The notes beneath the pieces are model-generated. The model made no database searches. It was not told the DNA's origin and saw only the letters and a list, made by a program, of their open reading frames with translations. From positions 1 to 31,386 of the forward strand of contig NW_025955398.1 of the NCBI RefSeq assembly GCF_022376445.1: DNA of 31,386 nt, read 5' to 3'. The position numbers and the translations under genes are program-made. How positions within the stretch are numbered: position 1 is the stretch's first letter; every line of letters starts with the position of its first letter. Positions 19,573 through 30,710 of this stretch are shown piece after piece. This stretch comes from Fomitopsis serialis. Its lineage: Eukaryota; Basidiomycota; Agaricomycetes; Polyporales; Fomitopsidaceae.

Positions 19573-22500
19573 ATGAGCGCTGCCGTTGCCTTGGTCGCTC
19601 TCTGCTTTCTGACAGTGCTCGCGAGGCACCTCCGGCAGGCATACTCAAGGCTCCCTGAGCTTGCAGGCCCAACACCGTCGAGCTGGATCCTGGGCTACAG
19701 GTATGATTTGCACAGCGCACCTGCCGGGAGTCTCTTCAGCCGCTGGAGAAGTAAGTATGGGCAAACGTACAAAGTCAGAGGCCCTTTCGGGGTAAGTCGA
19801 CATTATACCGCGTCGCTCGTTTTCCATGACTCCTGACCCACATTACAGACAACTGAGCTAGTCATGGGTGACCCAAAGGGCGCCTCTCATGTACTCGGGT
19901 CTTACAGTTACATTCGTAATGAGTCGAACCGTGCTATGGTGGCGGAGTTCGTACGTATCAGGGTCTTGTTTATCTATACAACGTCCTCAAGTGCAATGAC
20001 GATCAGTTCGGCGAGTCAATTTTCACTGCTGAAGGTTCGTCCATTGGCCAGGATGCGCTAACTTTGTTTGTGATGCTCACTTTGTTCGGAATCAGGCGAT
20101 TTCCACAAACAACAAAGGACAGTACTCAACTCTGCGTTCACGTACGGATTATACCCTGTTATGCGCTGAGTATTTGTCTGAACTCGAAGGCAAAGATCCG
20201 CCAACGTTCGCGAAGTCTCGCAGGTTATCATTGACCTCGCAAACAAGGTCGGTGTCAATCCGTATGAAGTGCTTACCACTCCACTCAACGTGATACGACC
20301 CAGCTACGGGCAGACTGGGAAAACAAGCTTGACCATGCAGGCTCATCCGGCCTGACCCTTGACGTCAGCCATGAATTGCAGAGCCTCGCGTTCGTGCCAC
20401 CGTCACTTTGTTGATTCGATGCTGACTTGATGCTGTACATCAGGAAAACCCTCTTTCCGTAATTCGTGGTAATGTTCTAAAATTGTCAATAATACGCGGA
20501 ACACGGCAGAACACTCAATACTACCTTGCCATTATCAATCCAATGCATCACGCCTCTCATATTCGTGAGTATTATTCCGAAGTCGGTACTTGTTTCTCGC
20601 ATGTGCAATAATATGCATGTATTCGTCTCACTGGGCACACATTGTCTATAAAATGACGGACTGCATAGTATTGAGCTCAAGGGTCTAGACTACATCATTA
20701 CAAGTCGGTATCACAGGAGTCATTCGCCTGGGGCCGAGCACAGGTATACCTAAGCGTACTCTAGGCTCAACCCATGCACGTACCCATCCGGGTACAAATC
20801 CGCCACAGCAGGTACAGTGTCCGCATAGGCAAGTAAGACAGCGGGCGCGCGGGACAGCAGGCAGGCAGAATGGCGGGTGAGCATAATGGTGGGTAAGCAG
20901 GACAGCGAGAGGGACAACAAGCGAGCGCCAAGAGGAAGACGAGTACTTGGAGGGACGACGGGATAGCGAGATGGTGGGCGAGCAGGACGGCGGGCGAGGG
21001 CCCCGAGCGACAGCCGATTCGATAATGGGTGAGGGGAGCAGCGGGCGTGTGAGACGGCGGGCAAGTGGGATAGCGGGTGGGCGAGCTAGGGCGAGGGCGA
21101 GGGAGGGCGAGAGCGGGTTACCGAGTCGACGAGCGAGCGAGTTAGCAGACAAACCAGTAAGGGGACGCCGTGGCGTACCCATCCTCAATAAGCCTATGCA
21201 CGTCGGGCTGCTGCTCGGCGGGCCCTTGCACGCCGCACTCAGTGTCCGGCAAACTGTTGCTCATCGCGGTCCTGCTCGATGAGCTGCGTTGTACCGGGCT
21301 TGGGCACTGCATCATAATATTAGTGTGCGGCAAGCTGGCCCTTGTCGTACTAATGCGCGTTGTATTCGTATGCACTTGTGCTTGTTGAGCAAACGTGCAC
21401 CTAGGCTCTATCCACTCGTCCTTGGTGGGCATTCCCGGAGTCAAGGTGAAAAGTGGGGTACTCACCTGACTCGCTGGCCCTGCTGGGCGCAACCCGCATT
21501 CCTCCCTGCATCTTAACCCTTCGCGAGCCTTCAGTGACGCTCTTAGCGCGTCGCTGGGGCTTGTTGCAGTTGCGTACAACGCAATCTTGGTCCAATTAGT
21601 GGTCCGATGTACGTGCCGCCTCAGGCTCCCGCGGACGGGTCCACTTGTGTGTACTGGAGGTCAGCGGCGGGAAAGCGAGGGCGAACCAGATGTGACGAAC
21701 AGGGACTGAGGGAGGAGGGGACCCGGAGGAAGTCCTGCGAGCGCGCGTGACGTGTCGTGGCTGAGGCGCTTAGCACTTCTCATGAGTTGCAGTGACAACA
21801 AGCCGTTCTCTGTCCCTCCCCATTCTCCGTCTCTCCCCATTCTCCGTCTCTCCCCATTCTCCGTCTATCCCCGTGTCTTTTGACTCGAACGCACCGCTTG
21901 CGTGGCTCTGGTAAGCTGCAGCACGATCATGCGGGCTCGAACTCACGTACTGCGCATGAAGGACCGGTTCTGAGCGACAGGATTGCGCGGCCGCCCAGCG
22001 CGACAAAAGTGGAACGAAGAGGCAAGGGTAGAAGGCAAAGAAACACAAGCACGAGCACTTTAGGAAGAGTGTGGGAAGGCTCAACGGTATGTTCGCTGTA
22101 CTTACTACCCTTCTCGTTCGCTCACAAGCCGCGACTCGGACGCACTTGCGCGTCGACCTGGCGGTCAGTTGCTCTCTCTCGCCTACCTACAAGCGTGTTA
22201 CCTCCAAGCTTGTCCACCCATCTGCCCTCTTGCATGCTCGCCTGCCCCTGCCTGCCATCTGTCACGCCGCCGCCCGTCTGGTCATTGGTCAGAGTCGCCC
22301 CTTCTTGCACACTCGCTCTCGCATCCGACTCTCTCCGCCCTACTCAGCCAATGGGGCCTGTCATCTCGCCTGCCCTGCCTCGCCTGCATACTTGTGCTTT
22401 CAGCCTTCCGCCCTCTTGCATGCTCACTCTCTCGGCTTCTCGTTGCCTCCCTGTCTCGCTCTCGTGCGTCCTTTCGACCTCACTCTCGACCACTAGTGTC

Positions 22501-24730
22501 GTCTCAATGGCTCGATTTCTCATACACTCACCCTCTCGCCCGCCCGTGCGCTCGCCTATCTCTGGTTTCACCTGTTCACTCGGTGGCTTGTCGGTTCTCT
22601 GGCTCACCCACTGGCTCTCGCCTGATCACCTGCTCTCACATGCCCCTGCATCATCTCGCCTGCGCAACCTCTCGCTCGCGCGACCTCTCGCCCGTGCAAT
22701 CTCTCGTCTACTCACCCTCTCGCCTGTGCGCCCTCTCGCTGGCGCACGCACGCCCTCTCACTGGCACACCCTCTCGCTCGACACCCTCTCGCTCGACACC
22801 CTCTCGCTCGACACCCTCTCGCTCGACACCCTCTCGCTCGACAACCCTCTCGCTCGACACCCTCTCGCTCGTACTCTTGCTCGCGCATCTGCTCGCCCGC
22901 TCGCTAGTCCACACCCGCGCAAAAGTCGTACCTGCTCTGGTGGTCCTGTATGCATGCAGGTAGGAGTACAATAGGGATTGATTACGAGTAGTATATATCA
23001 CGAGTAGCTCTACCAATGAGTCATGTTGGCTGTGTTTGTATCGTATTGGATCGCTGTCAGTACATTATTATGCATCTCATGTTTTTTCGCACCTATGCGT
23101 CTGTGTGGAATGCACTGCGAACATTAAGAATAAAGACAATGATTCATCTAATAGTGAGGAACCCTGCCCCTAACACGACTGTATTCAGCACAATATCCTG
23201 TTATTCGTAGGTCGACCTCCGGACCATAGCGAATAAAGCACTACTACAACGAACAAAAGAATGGCTACAATTACTCATTTTTCGCAGTAATAATACATCA
23301 TTCGTTGTTATTCCGAAAGTAGGGTTTTCCTGATGCTAGAATTGACGCCATCAGCATGACGACGTTCTCTTATGCGATCTCCGACAATGCGTCTCTTTCC
23401 TCCCTGCTCGCCAAGATTGCCAATCTCCCTCTAACGAACGCTGCACTTGTTGCGGAATCGTTCGTCGAGGCATTCCCAGTACTCTGGAAATTACCTATCC
23501 CAATCAAGCGCTGGCCGCGCATTATGAAGGCGGAACTGGGCAAGGTTGCTGACAGGGTGTGGAAGGACAGCGAGATCGAGTGCATGAGAAGTGATGGAAT
23601 GCATTCCAAGTTGCTGGAAGCCATGAGTACGTGTTGCTCTGCTCATATGATGTTTTTGCAGAGGAAGGTACTAATAGGATCCTTCGATGTCGGATAGACA
23701 ACAGCAAGGTCCTATCTGGGAAGCCAATGGACCGAGATCTGGCCATCGCGAATGTACGTGATGGAGTAGATTCATCAATGTTCTTACGTGCTGACGCCAT
23801 TTTGTTAGATCCTAGCCGTCATTTTCGCAGGTTATGAAACGACTGCTAGTGCAATAGGGTATGATGACGCTTCATCAATGTTACTTTTATGTTAACTGAC
23901 AGTCTCGAATCGCAGGAATGCTTGCACGAACTCGCGCTCCAGCCTGCTATACAGTCCAAGCTTCGAGCAGAACTCGTCTCGTTTGCAGATGTCACGGGCA
24001 GAGACCCGACCTATGATGATCTTGCGAGTGCTACGCAGTTGCTGTACCTGGACGCCGTCGCACGCGAAACTATGCGCACGTATTCAATCGTAATGAACCT
24101 TACACGGGAGGCGACAGTCGAGGAGAGTATCCCTTTGCAGTTTCCCGTCCGATCGACGGGGGCTACGCATGTCGTTGTTAAGCCAGGGCAACTCGTCCAC
24201 ATCCCCATACGTGGCGGCATCAACAACGATCCTGATATATGGGGACCCGATTCAGAAGTGTTCAGACCGGAACGATGGCTAGACAACGGAAAGAGGCTGC
24301 CGGAGAGCGTCAAGACAGTCCGTGCTCCTGGGCATGTGCTATCATTTGGGGATGGGTACGTTGTCAACGTATATCCGCCTGGAAGTGCGATGTTGATGCA
24401 AGCCTTACTCCTAGACCAAAGATCTGTGTCGGACGTCACTTTGGTAGGTGAAAAAACTGCGCGCGTTCTCTCATTGACACTTAATGGCAATCACCAGCAC
24501 TAGCGGAGTTCAAGGTCAGTCAGCACTGTTCTCTCCTTTCCGGGATGTCACGCTGATTTCTTGTACAGATACTGATCGCAACTCTGGTGCGGTACTTTCA
24601 CTTCGAACACGCGGGGGTCGACTACGACTTCTATCGGGTCGGAAGCAACACTGTCAAGCCGAAGATACGTGGCAAGGACGGGCTATCTCCTAGCCTCGAG
24701 CTACGAATCAAAGCGGTGTTGGACATATGA
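19573..24730 (+). CDS. Cytochrome P450 monooxygenase, 13 exons
   Basis: Exons: 19573-19791, 19849-19950, 20007-20034, 20096-20141, 20190-20247, 20304-20389, 23340-23626, 23662-23753, 23809-23858, 23903-24355, 24415-24443, 24498-24514, 24569-24730. The sum is 1629 nt (542 aa), a normal P450 length, and every junction keeps phase. An N-terminal membrane anchor (MSAAVALVALCFLTVLARH) suggests the ER, with the catalytic domain in the cytosol. Motifs: I-helix AGYETT at about residue 313; ExxR as E378-T-M-R381; FRPERW at about 443; heme loop F-G-D-G-P-K-I-C-V-G with Cys478 as thiolate ligand. The usual Arg of FxxGxRxCxG is Lys. P450s insert one oxygen atom using electrons from a reductase; the substrate cannot be told. 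Intron 6 is 2950 nt because of a transposon. Intron 7 is only 35 nt and exon 12 only 17 nt. The family number is not assigned. Confidence 0.88.
20438..20466 (+). repeat. Left terminal inverted repeat
   Basis: CATCAGGAAAACCCTCTTTC..., matching the reverse complement of 23308-23336. Confidence 0.65.
21820..21870. repeat. Three tandem copies of a 17-bp unit
   Basis: CCATTCTCCGTCTCTCC, three adjacent copies, the last with one change. It lies inside the TIR element. Confidence 0.9.
22766..22871. repeat. Seven tandem copies of a 15-bp unit
   Basis: ACACCCTCTCGCTCG, seven adjacent copies, the sixth with one extra A. There are no spacers. It lies in the pyrimidine-rich right arm of the TIR element. 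Open frames across it (SLDTL repeats) are by-products. Confidence 0.95.
23308..23336 (-). repeat. Right terminal inverted repeat
   Basis: The reverse complement reads GCATCAGGAAAACCCTACTT. The end leaves CCTGATGCTAG at the exon 7 border, so the splice acceptor TAG and a CTGAT branch-like site are retained. Confidence 0.65.
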
Positions 24731-25182
24731 CGGCTGTGCTTCCAATCGACATCGCAGCAGTGACCTGGACATGCACACTACAACGTATTCGTTACTCTTG
24801 GGTGTCATCGAAGGCTCTTGCTGCTCGAGCGTCAGTTTCTATAAACACAGCTAGCGTTCCTATACACGAATCCGTATCCCAATGATCGCACCCTAGTAAT
24901 GCATTACCAGGTCTCGCTATAGACAGTACTTGTCTGCACAGTTTGAGTGCACCGTAACCGAATGCGTACCGCTTCTATTGAGCGACTGTCATAATATCGC
25001 AGTTGTCATCATATCGACGGCTTGCCTTCAACTGTTCTCACATGTACAAACCATGCACCCGAGTCATGCATCTAGGAAGTACAGCTCATGCATATCGTGC
25101 AAAGGACTCTAATGTACAACAACATGATCGTGAAAGGATGTCTTCGTAATCTTGTGCCCTAGCGTCCTGCCGGCTCTCCGTC
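24731..25182. other. Convergent intergenic region
   Basis: Lies between the stops of the P450 (+) and the MFS gene (-). No gene seen. Confidence 0.6.
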
Positions 25183-27863
25183 TTACACCATGAATACATA
25201 CCGCGGATCCGTGTCCGCGATCTCCGGCTCCTCCGACAACTCCGTCTTCTCGTCCTGGGTCATGGCCTGGAGGCGCACTCCGTTCTTCTTGTTCTTGCGT
25301 GCCAGCCGCGTGCGGAGGATGAACGCTGCGAGCATGGATGCAAATAGACACCTGTTCCGTCCCGGCAGCAGTTTTAGCGTCGCGGAGAACAACAGCAATA
25401 GATCGGGCTCACCCTGCGGAGATTGCATGGCCTTTTCGGTAGTCGTCGTTGTTGTCGAAGTAGATCTGCGGCGCCGCACTAAACGCCATAGCGCTTCAGA
25501 ATGCATACGAGCGGCGAAGCGGCGACAAAGTGGACTGACATGGAGATGCAGTTCGCGATGGACACGATGAACGCGGTGCCCACACCACGCTTGGGAGTCG
25601 GCGAGAAACAGTTCGCTGCCCAGCTCCTGCACAGGCAGAGTGGATATCAGCGTGCTGTTTTCATGCGACCCAAAACCGAAACGCACATCACCAATGGGAA
25701 CAGACTGAAGTTCCCGCCAACAACGAGGAACAATGCGAAGTAGCCCGCGCCGACGCTCTTCTGCACACTCGTGGCAAGAATGAGGTAGCCGATGAATGCG
25801 ATCGCCGTGGACAGCATGACGTGCCAGCCACGATCGCGCGTACGATCCTACAGATGACAAGGTTCATCAAAAGCGAACGGTGAAATAGTGAGATTACAAA
25901 CCGAGTGCCACGCCTGGAAGACCACGAGGAACCACCCTGCGAAGTACGGTGCGACTGTCATGCCCTGGGCGTCGATACCGCTGAATCCGAGCTCGACGAT
26001 GAGCTGTTTGACCAGCGTTAGTTAACCAACTGATCATCTCTGCTAGGAGAACACATGCCGTAGGCAGGAAGTATGTGATCGTCGCAGTGCCAACATTGAC
26101 TGAAAAATGTTTCGTTCAGACCAGACGTATACGGAGATATTCGGCAAGACGTACACCCGCAGTAGATGACCATGAGGAGCCATGCGTTGAGGTCAGACAC
26201 GACGAGGGTGAATGCGCGGAAGGCGCCCATGCCCCCGTGCGACGTCGGTTTCTGGTCTCGGTTCAGGCGTGCCTACGGAGCGAAGTCAATTGAAGTGACG
26301 CGTGGCTACAAGGCTGCTATGAACTTGCCTGAGCGATCGCTCTCTGGCGGGGCGTCAAGAACGAGGCGGTGAACGGGAACGAAGGGAGGAACACCAGCAA
26401 CAGGGATGCCATGATGATGGTCGGGATGGCCTCGAGCTTCACAGCGGTGTCAGATGATGACCCGCCAGACCGACTCATGAGAGTACTCACGAGGAAGAGG
26501 AATTGCCATCCTTTCAGAACCGACGTGTGCACTCGGAGCAGGCCGAAGGCGATCAAGCCCTGCGAGAGCAGCGTCAGCTATGCGGCTTCAACCCTACTAA
26601 TGCATGTTCATACGCTAATGGCGCCTGGGTATGTGCCGGTCATACAGATACTGCATCAAGGATGCTTGAGTCGTGCTGTTGACTCTCTTCGACATGTGAT
26701 TCCTACCTGATCCGCATAGCGAGTTCGTGTCTTCGCAGGGAATCATCAGTCAGGCACGAGAGACAACATCGAAGGAAGGCGCACCGTTTATACCAAAAGG
26801 AAAGGTAGTACACCATGCCCGCGTAGTATCCCGCCTCGCCGATGCCAAGGAGGACCCTACGTATGATCTCGATAAGATTCCGCGCGTCCGATCATGCAGT
26901 ACTAAGATGACGTACCGCAGAATCAACAACCCGGTGTAGCTCTTCGCATACACGAACGATAGCGAAGACAGGCCCCACCAGGTAAGTGACATGAAGAAGA
27001 ACCTGTTGGCGCCGATTCGGCGTTGTAGCACTGGACTGAACCGTTAGCCGGAGGTCGCATCGCTTCGTGTCCGAACGTACCGTTGGCAGGCATCTCAAGC
27101 AGGCCTAGAAGCTCGGCATGAGCTACGTCGTCCTGATACAGCGGTAGTGGGCCAGAAACGCACAGTATCCGATGTAGAAGACGCTCAACGCGAGGGTCCA
27201 TTTGTTGTTGTTCGTGACGCCCTACGAAAGTCATACTCAGTGAAGAGTACGATAGCAACAAGGCGACACACACATAGTTCTCATTGAATGCTGCCACAGT
27301 GTGGACGTTTCCGCTGGATAGATCATCAGTCACAGAAGTCGCTCCGGACTCTGATCGAGGGTGCGTACATATTAGTACGATCTGGTAAGACAATAGTGAA
27401 TACGAGTTAAACCGGCATATGAGCTGCGCCTTACCGAATTGGTTGACTATTTCGAGAACACACAGAAATAGAAATCAGTATAGGGAGCATGTCCCTGAGG
27501 CTTCTCGGTCACGTACAGAGATAACTTCGGTCCATGCGCGTCAACATTTGGTGCATATCGACTCAGGATTGCGAATGGGACTGACCTCCCGATAACCAGC
27601 GACAGGACCCGTCGGTCGATCTTCCTCCGCACTGTCTTCTCCTCGTCCGCCGTGAACTCTACCGTCTCCGCATCCTTGTTCACGGCGTCCGCGACTTCAG
27701 TGTCCAGACGAGAGAAGAACTGCCTCCGCCGTGCGCGTTCGCCCAAGGCAGCTTGGAAACGCGTGCCCTCGGTGTTGGGATCCTCGATGCGCGCCTCCTC
27801 GATGTCCTTGTCGGATTCGGGGGACATGGCGGCGGCCGGTAGCTGTGAGGACGTGGCGACCAT
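25183..27863 (-). CDS. MFS transporter, allantoate-permease (Dal5/Tna1-like) family, about 16 or more exons
   Basis: Reverse strand, ATG 27863, stop TAA 25185-25183. Exon 1 (27863 to about 27586) gives a charged cytosolic tail and the ...EEKTVRRKIDRRVLSLV motif that precedes TM1 in this family. Resolved exons: 27221-27164, 27104-27081, 27030-26916, 26856-26785, 26730-26707, 26650-26614, 26559-26491, 26436-26329, 26272-26155, 26099-26059, 26003-25902, 25847-25687, 25626-25540, 25478-25413, 25351-25183. They total 1251 nt in one frame (416 aa), running from GVTNNNKWTLALSVFYIGY through LLGIGEAGYYAGMVYYLSFWYKRHELAMR, FLTPRQRAIAQARLNRDQKP and ATITYFLPT to DTDPRYVFMV. These are family landmarks: proton-coupled uptake of organic anions or vitamins across the plasma membrane, substrate unknown. 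TM1 (27222-27585) could not be resolved and may be damaged. Two introns (26328-26273, 26058-26004) start with GC instead of GT. Confidence 0.85.
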
Positions 27864-30710
27864 CTCCAGCCTTCCTTTGGGCTACGAAGGGGTGATGCAA
27901 AGGAGGTGGGACCTGAGGGCAAACGAGTCTCCGTCCTCAAAGGCGAGCTCGTATAAATACGTGGGCCACAGCCATGTCGCGTACCTTGTGTATCACCGCA
28001 CAAACAATTATCACAGGTCCCGACGGAACGAAGGATCCGGAACGTTTGAACGATACGGTATACGGGCATCCCCATAGCGCCCCATATACGAGGGCGGATT
28101 TCTGATTGAGGGACATTGTAGTCATGGGACAGGGCAACGCAGGACCTCATGCCAGTGATGGTGATGTCAACTGACCGACTGCGAGTTCGAGGGGGCGCTC
28201 CGCAAGTGATATGATGTCGCAACGCGTTAACGGCCGACAATCGCATTGCTGCGACACAACGGCACGATCGCAAGTTTTACTCGCACTCTGGCGACGTCCC
28301 TTATATGTACAGAGAGCATGGTTAACGTTCACAGATCATGACACCCGACCAAAATTGAGCTCACAGATGTCGGTTTTGAGACACTAAGTACTATCCGGTC
28401 ACCCGGTGGCACATACGCGCTTGCTGGTCTCGGAACTCCGGGATCAGAATGAGCTGTCTTTTGATATCCTCAATATACCTTTTGATAGACACGTTCTACG
28501 ACCGTTCTACGTCGGCATACACCATCTCATTATTGTCCTGAGTAGGAGGCGTACTCACTCGTCGAGGTCTGCACCAGCTTGTTTTGAACCCTGAAATAGG
28601 TGCCACCAGTCCGAATCAGAGTGGGCTACAGTCTTGGCGGCTCGCCACAGACAATATTATCCTCGACATCATCTGCAGGCTGGTAAGATGGACTGGGGGG
28701 GGCCGCCAGTAGTTGGCTGAGCGATGTATTGTGGGATTACAAAAGCAATAGTCTAATCAAAGTCTGATAGTAGCATTTCGGAGTGTGAAATCTGGGTTAG
28801 CGAATCACAATTCGCGCTTTACGGATAGGTCACTCGCTTCGTTCGAACCACGAACCACCTCTCTTCCGTTGTGTGCTGTACCCGAATCATCGAAGGCTGT
28901 CAGCTGAGAGGCGTTCAGAGCAGACAGGGCAAACAAAACTGTGTGCTAAGAAGTGCTTATCTGGGCACCGAGGACGACTCGGACGCAATGACGAAAAGGA
29001 CACATCGACGCCGCAGTCGTCCACGCGGGAAACCATTATCCCAGTGTTCGTGTGTCCGTGAACAGACACGGTCGATACACACGGATTTGCGCACTAGATC
29101 CACTGGTACGCTGCCTGTATCATCTCGCACGTTACTGGGGTTTGCAACGAGGTTGGTATGCACAGGTCGTCCATCATCGAGCGAATCTTCGGTTCGCCGG
29201 TCGTAGGTCACCCAGGGATCGGACTGCGTCGTATGTATGCGGTCGCTATGCGTCGCGTCGCCATATGTGTTCGACAGAAGCCGAGGTCAACATGTACCAC
29301 AGGGCTCGCCCCACCGGGTCCACCGGAACATGCTATTTGACAACGTTCTTACAAGTCTCCACGGACGGCCAAGAGCAGTCGAGCTTATGACGTTGAGACC
29401 GGAACGCGTAACATGCTGCGCAGTCGGTGGAAGCACACTTCCAGTCATGGAGTAAATTTGAACAGCGACAGCGACTGGTGGTCGTCTGCTTTATGTATCG
29501 ATGCGGCCGTCTTGTTTCTCCTACGACCACGGCTGCCAGCTTGGATATTGCCCTCACGACGTCCGCAGTGCGTGGGTGATATGTTCGGTTCAACGTAACA
29601 TCGCTCGTCGTATATAGGGATGGGAAGCGGCTGCGGCTTCCTGAAAATGGGTTTAACGTGCAGTGTTACCATGTGCACCGTCTCATCCACAACGGAGATG
29701 ACTTGCGAGTTGCGAGGACGAGTAGCTTGAATGCCGACGAAGAACTCCCAGTCGTGCCCGCCTGTATGTTTGGCATATCCTCATGGAGACCTATGTTTAT
29801 CACTGACAACACCTTCGTACAGGGAATACGTTCGTTCGTATGCTCCTTCGTCTTACCCACCGAAGATGGCTAGGCTACGTCAAGGAGAACCGTCCTCAGT
29901 ATATCGCTCAGTATTGCGCGATTGTGTCCGCGACAGCAACCTCGTTGTATCTGTGTCTGAGAAGACTTGCCGCTCGTTTTGATGCCTCACCGTACCGTCT
30001 GCCTTGGTTAGAACTGTGTCGGACCCGTGAGCTGGAGACGGAGACTATGCGCAAGTAGACGTGTTTGTCACTGCATTCTGCCTACTCACCTCGTCCCACA
30101 TCGCTAGGCGTCAGGCCCGCTAGCAGACGGGTTGATACGAATCCCGTAGCTCTCGCGTTCACGTCGAGGAATAGACACCCAGAAGAGATGCGCTATTGGA
30201 GGTTGTAGTGTGTGACGAAACGACGTCGTCGACGTGTGTGCAAACCAGGTGTGTTATTGGTCCAGGAGCTGGAGTGGTGGAGGTGGGGTGAGGGAGTAGG
30301 AGATGAAGAAGCTTGATTCAGTGCCACTGTACTCCGGCCCGCGCTAGGTATACGTGTGGATGTACAAGACATCGATTCTTGAACAGAGTCTGAAGAGGTC
30401 CAGGAGGTCCCCTACGCGTACCGGACTTTGGAAGCGTAATCGCTCGCGCATGGTTGCCGTTCTCTCAGTACGTACCTACACTGGCAACATGTCATAGTAG
30501 ATCCGTTAACACATTGTTGAGACATCAATCCGATACGGCGATGGATCATGGATGTAAGTAACTTCGAGATTCCCGGAACGACTCGACGAATCCGTGAGTG
30601 AGTGAGCCTCATGGCCGTCGCGCGACGCGCTCGTGGCGGAGATAAAGCGTCCGACGCTTATCACCCGCTCAGGTTCAAATTCCATCATCTGCTCGTCCAC
30701 ATCGTCAATC
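27864..30710. other. Intergenic, no supportable gene
   Basis: Holds the MFS upstream region and about 2.5 kb in which only short frames without domain-like sequence or matching splice sites were seen. The + strand 29840-30058 frame is the longest of note but has no recognisable motif and no exon partners. The segment just before 30711 would contain the F-box promoter. Confidence 0.5.
27951..27960 (-). promoter_or_regulatory. TATA-like element upstream of the MFS gene
   Basis: The reverse strand GTATTTATAC lies about 90 nt before ATG 27863. The sequence is near-palindromic, so direction is set only by its position. Confidence 0.4.

Larger units (their letters stand above)
20436..23338. mobile_element. 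Non-autonomous TIR (foldback-like) element in P450 intron 6
   Basis: Inverted ends CATCAGGAAAACCCT (exact over 15 bp, similar over about 28), 20438-20466 and 23308-23336, between TA dinucleotides that may be the target duplication. The right end has one extra base (GC before TA). About 2.9 kb with no transposase-like frame. AT-richer outer arms flank a GC-rich core: a purine-rich left arm (20830-21150) and a pyrimidine-rich right arm (22150-22930) built from similar degenerate GGCGGGCGAGC-like words in opposite orientation. An alternative reading is a 7-bp target duplication TGATGCT at 20428 and 23331. Superfamily not assigned. Confidence 0.6.

Noticed and set aside
22766..22871. CRISPR-like array
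   Set aside because: Units of 15 bp are directly adjacent without spacers, in a eukaryotic context; a plain minisatellite.
21880..22974. Long open frames across the CT-rich region (up to 364 codons, SLDTL repeats)
   Set aside because: They exist in two frames at once on the + strand and on the reverse too, and are made of low-complexity tandem repeats; this is composition, not coding.
28871..30058. Several overlapping 60-110 codon frames on both strands
   Set aside because: None has domain-like sequence, and no set of splice sites joins them into a longer frame.
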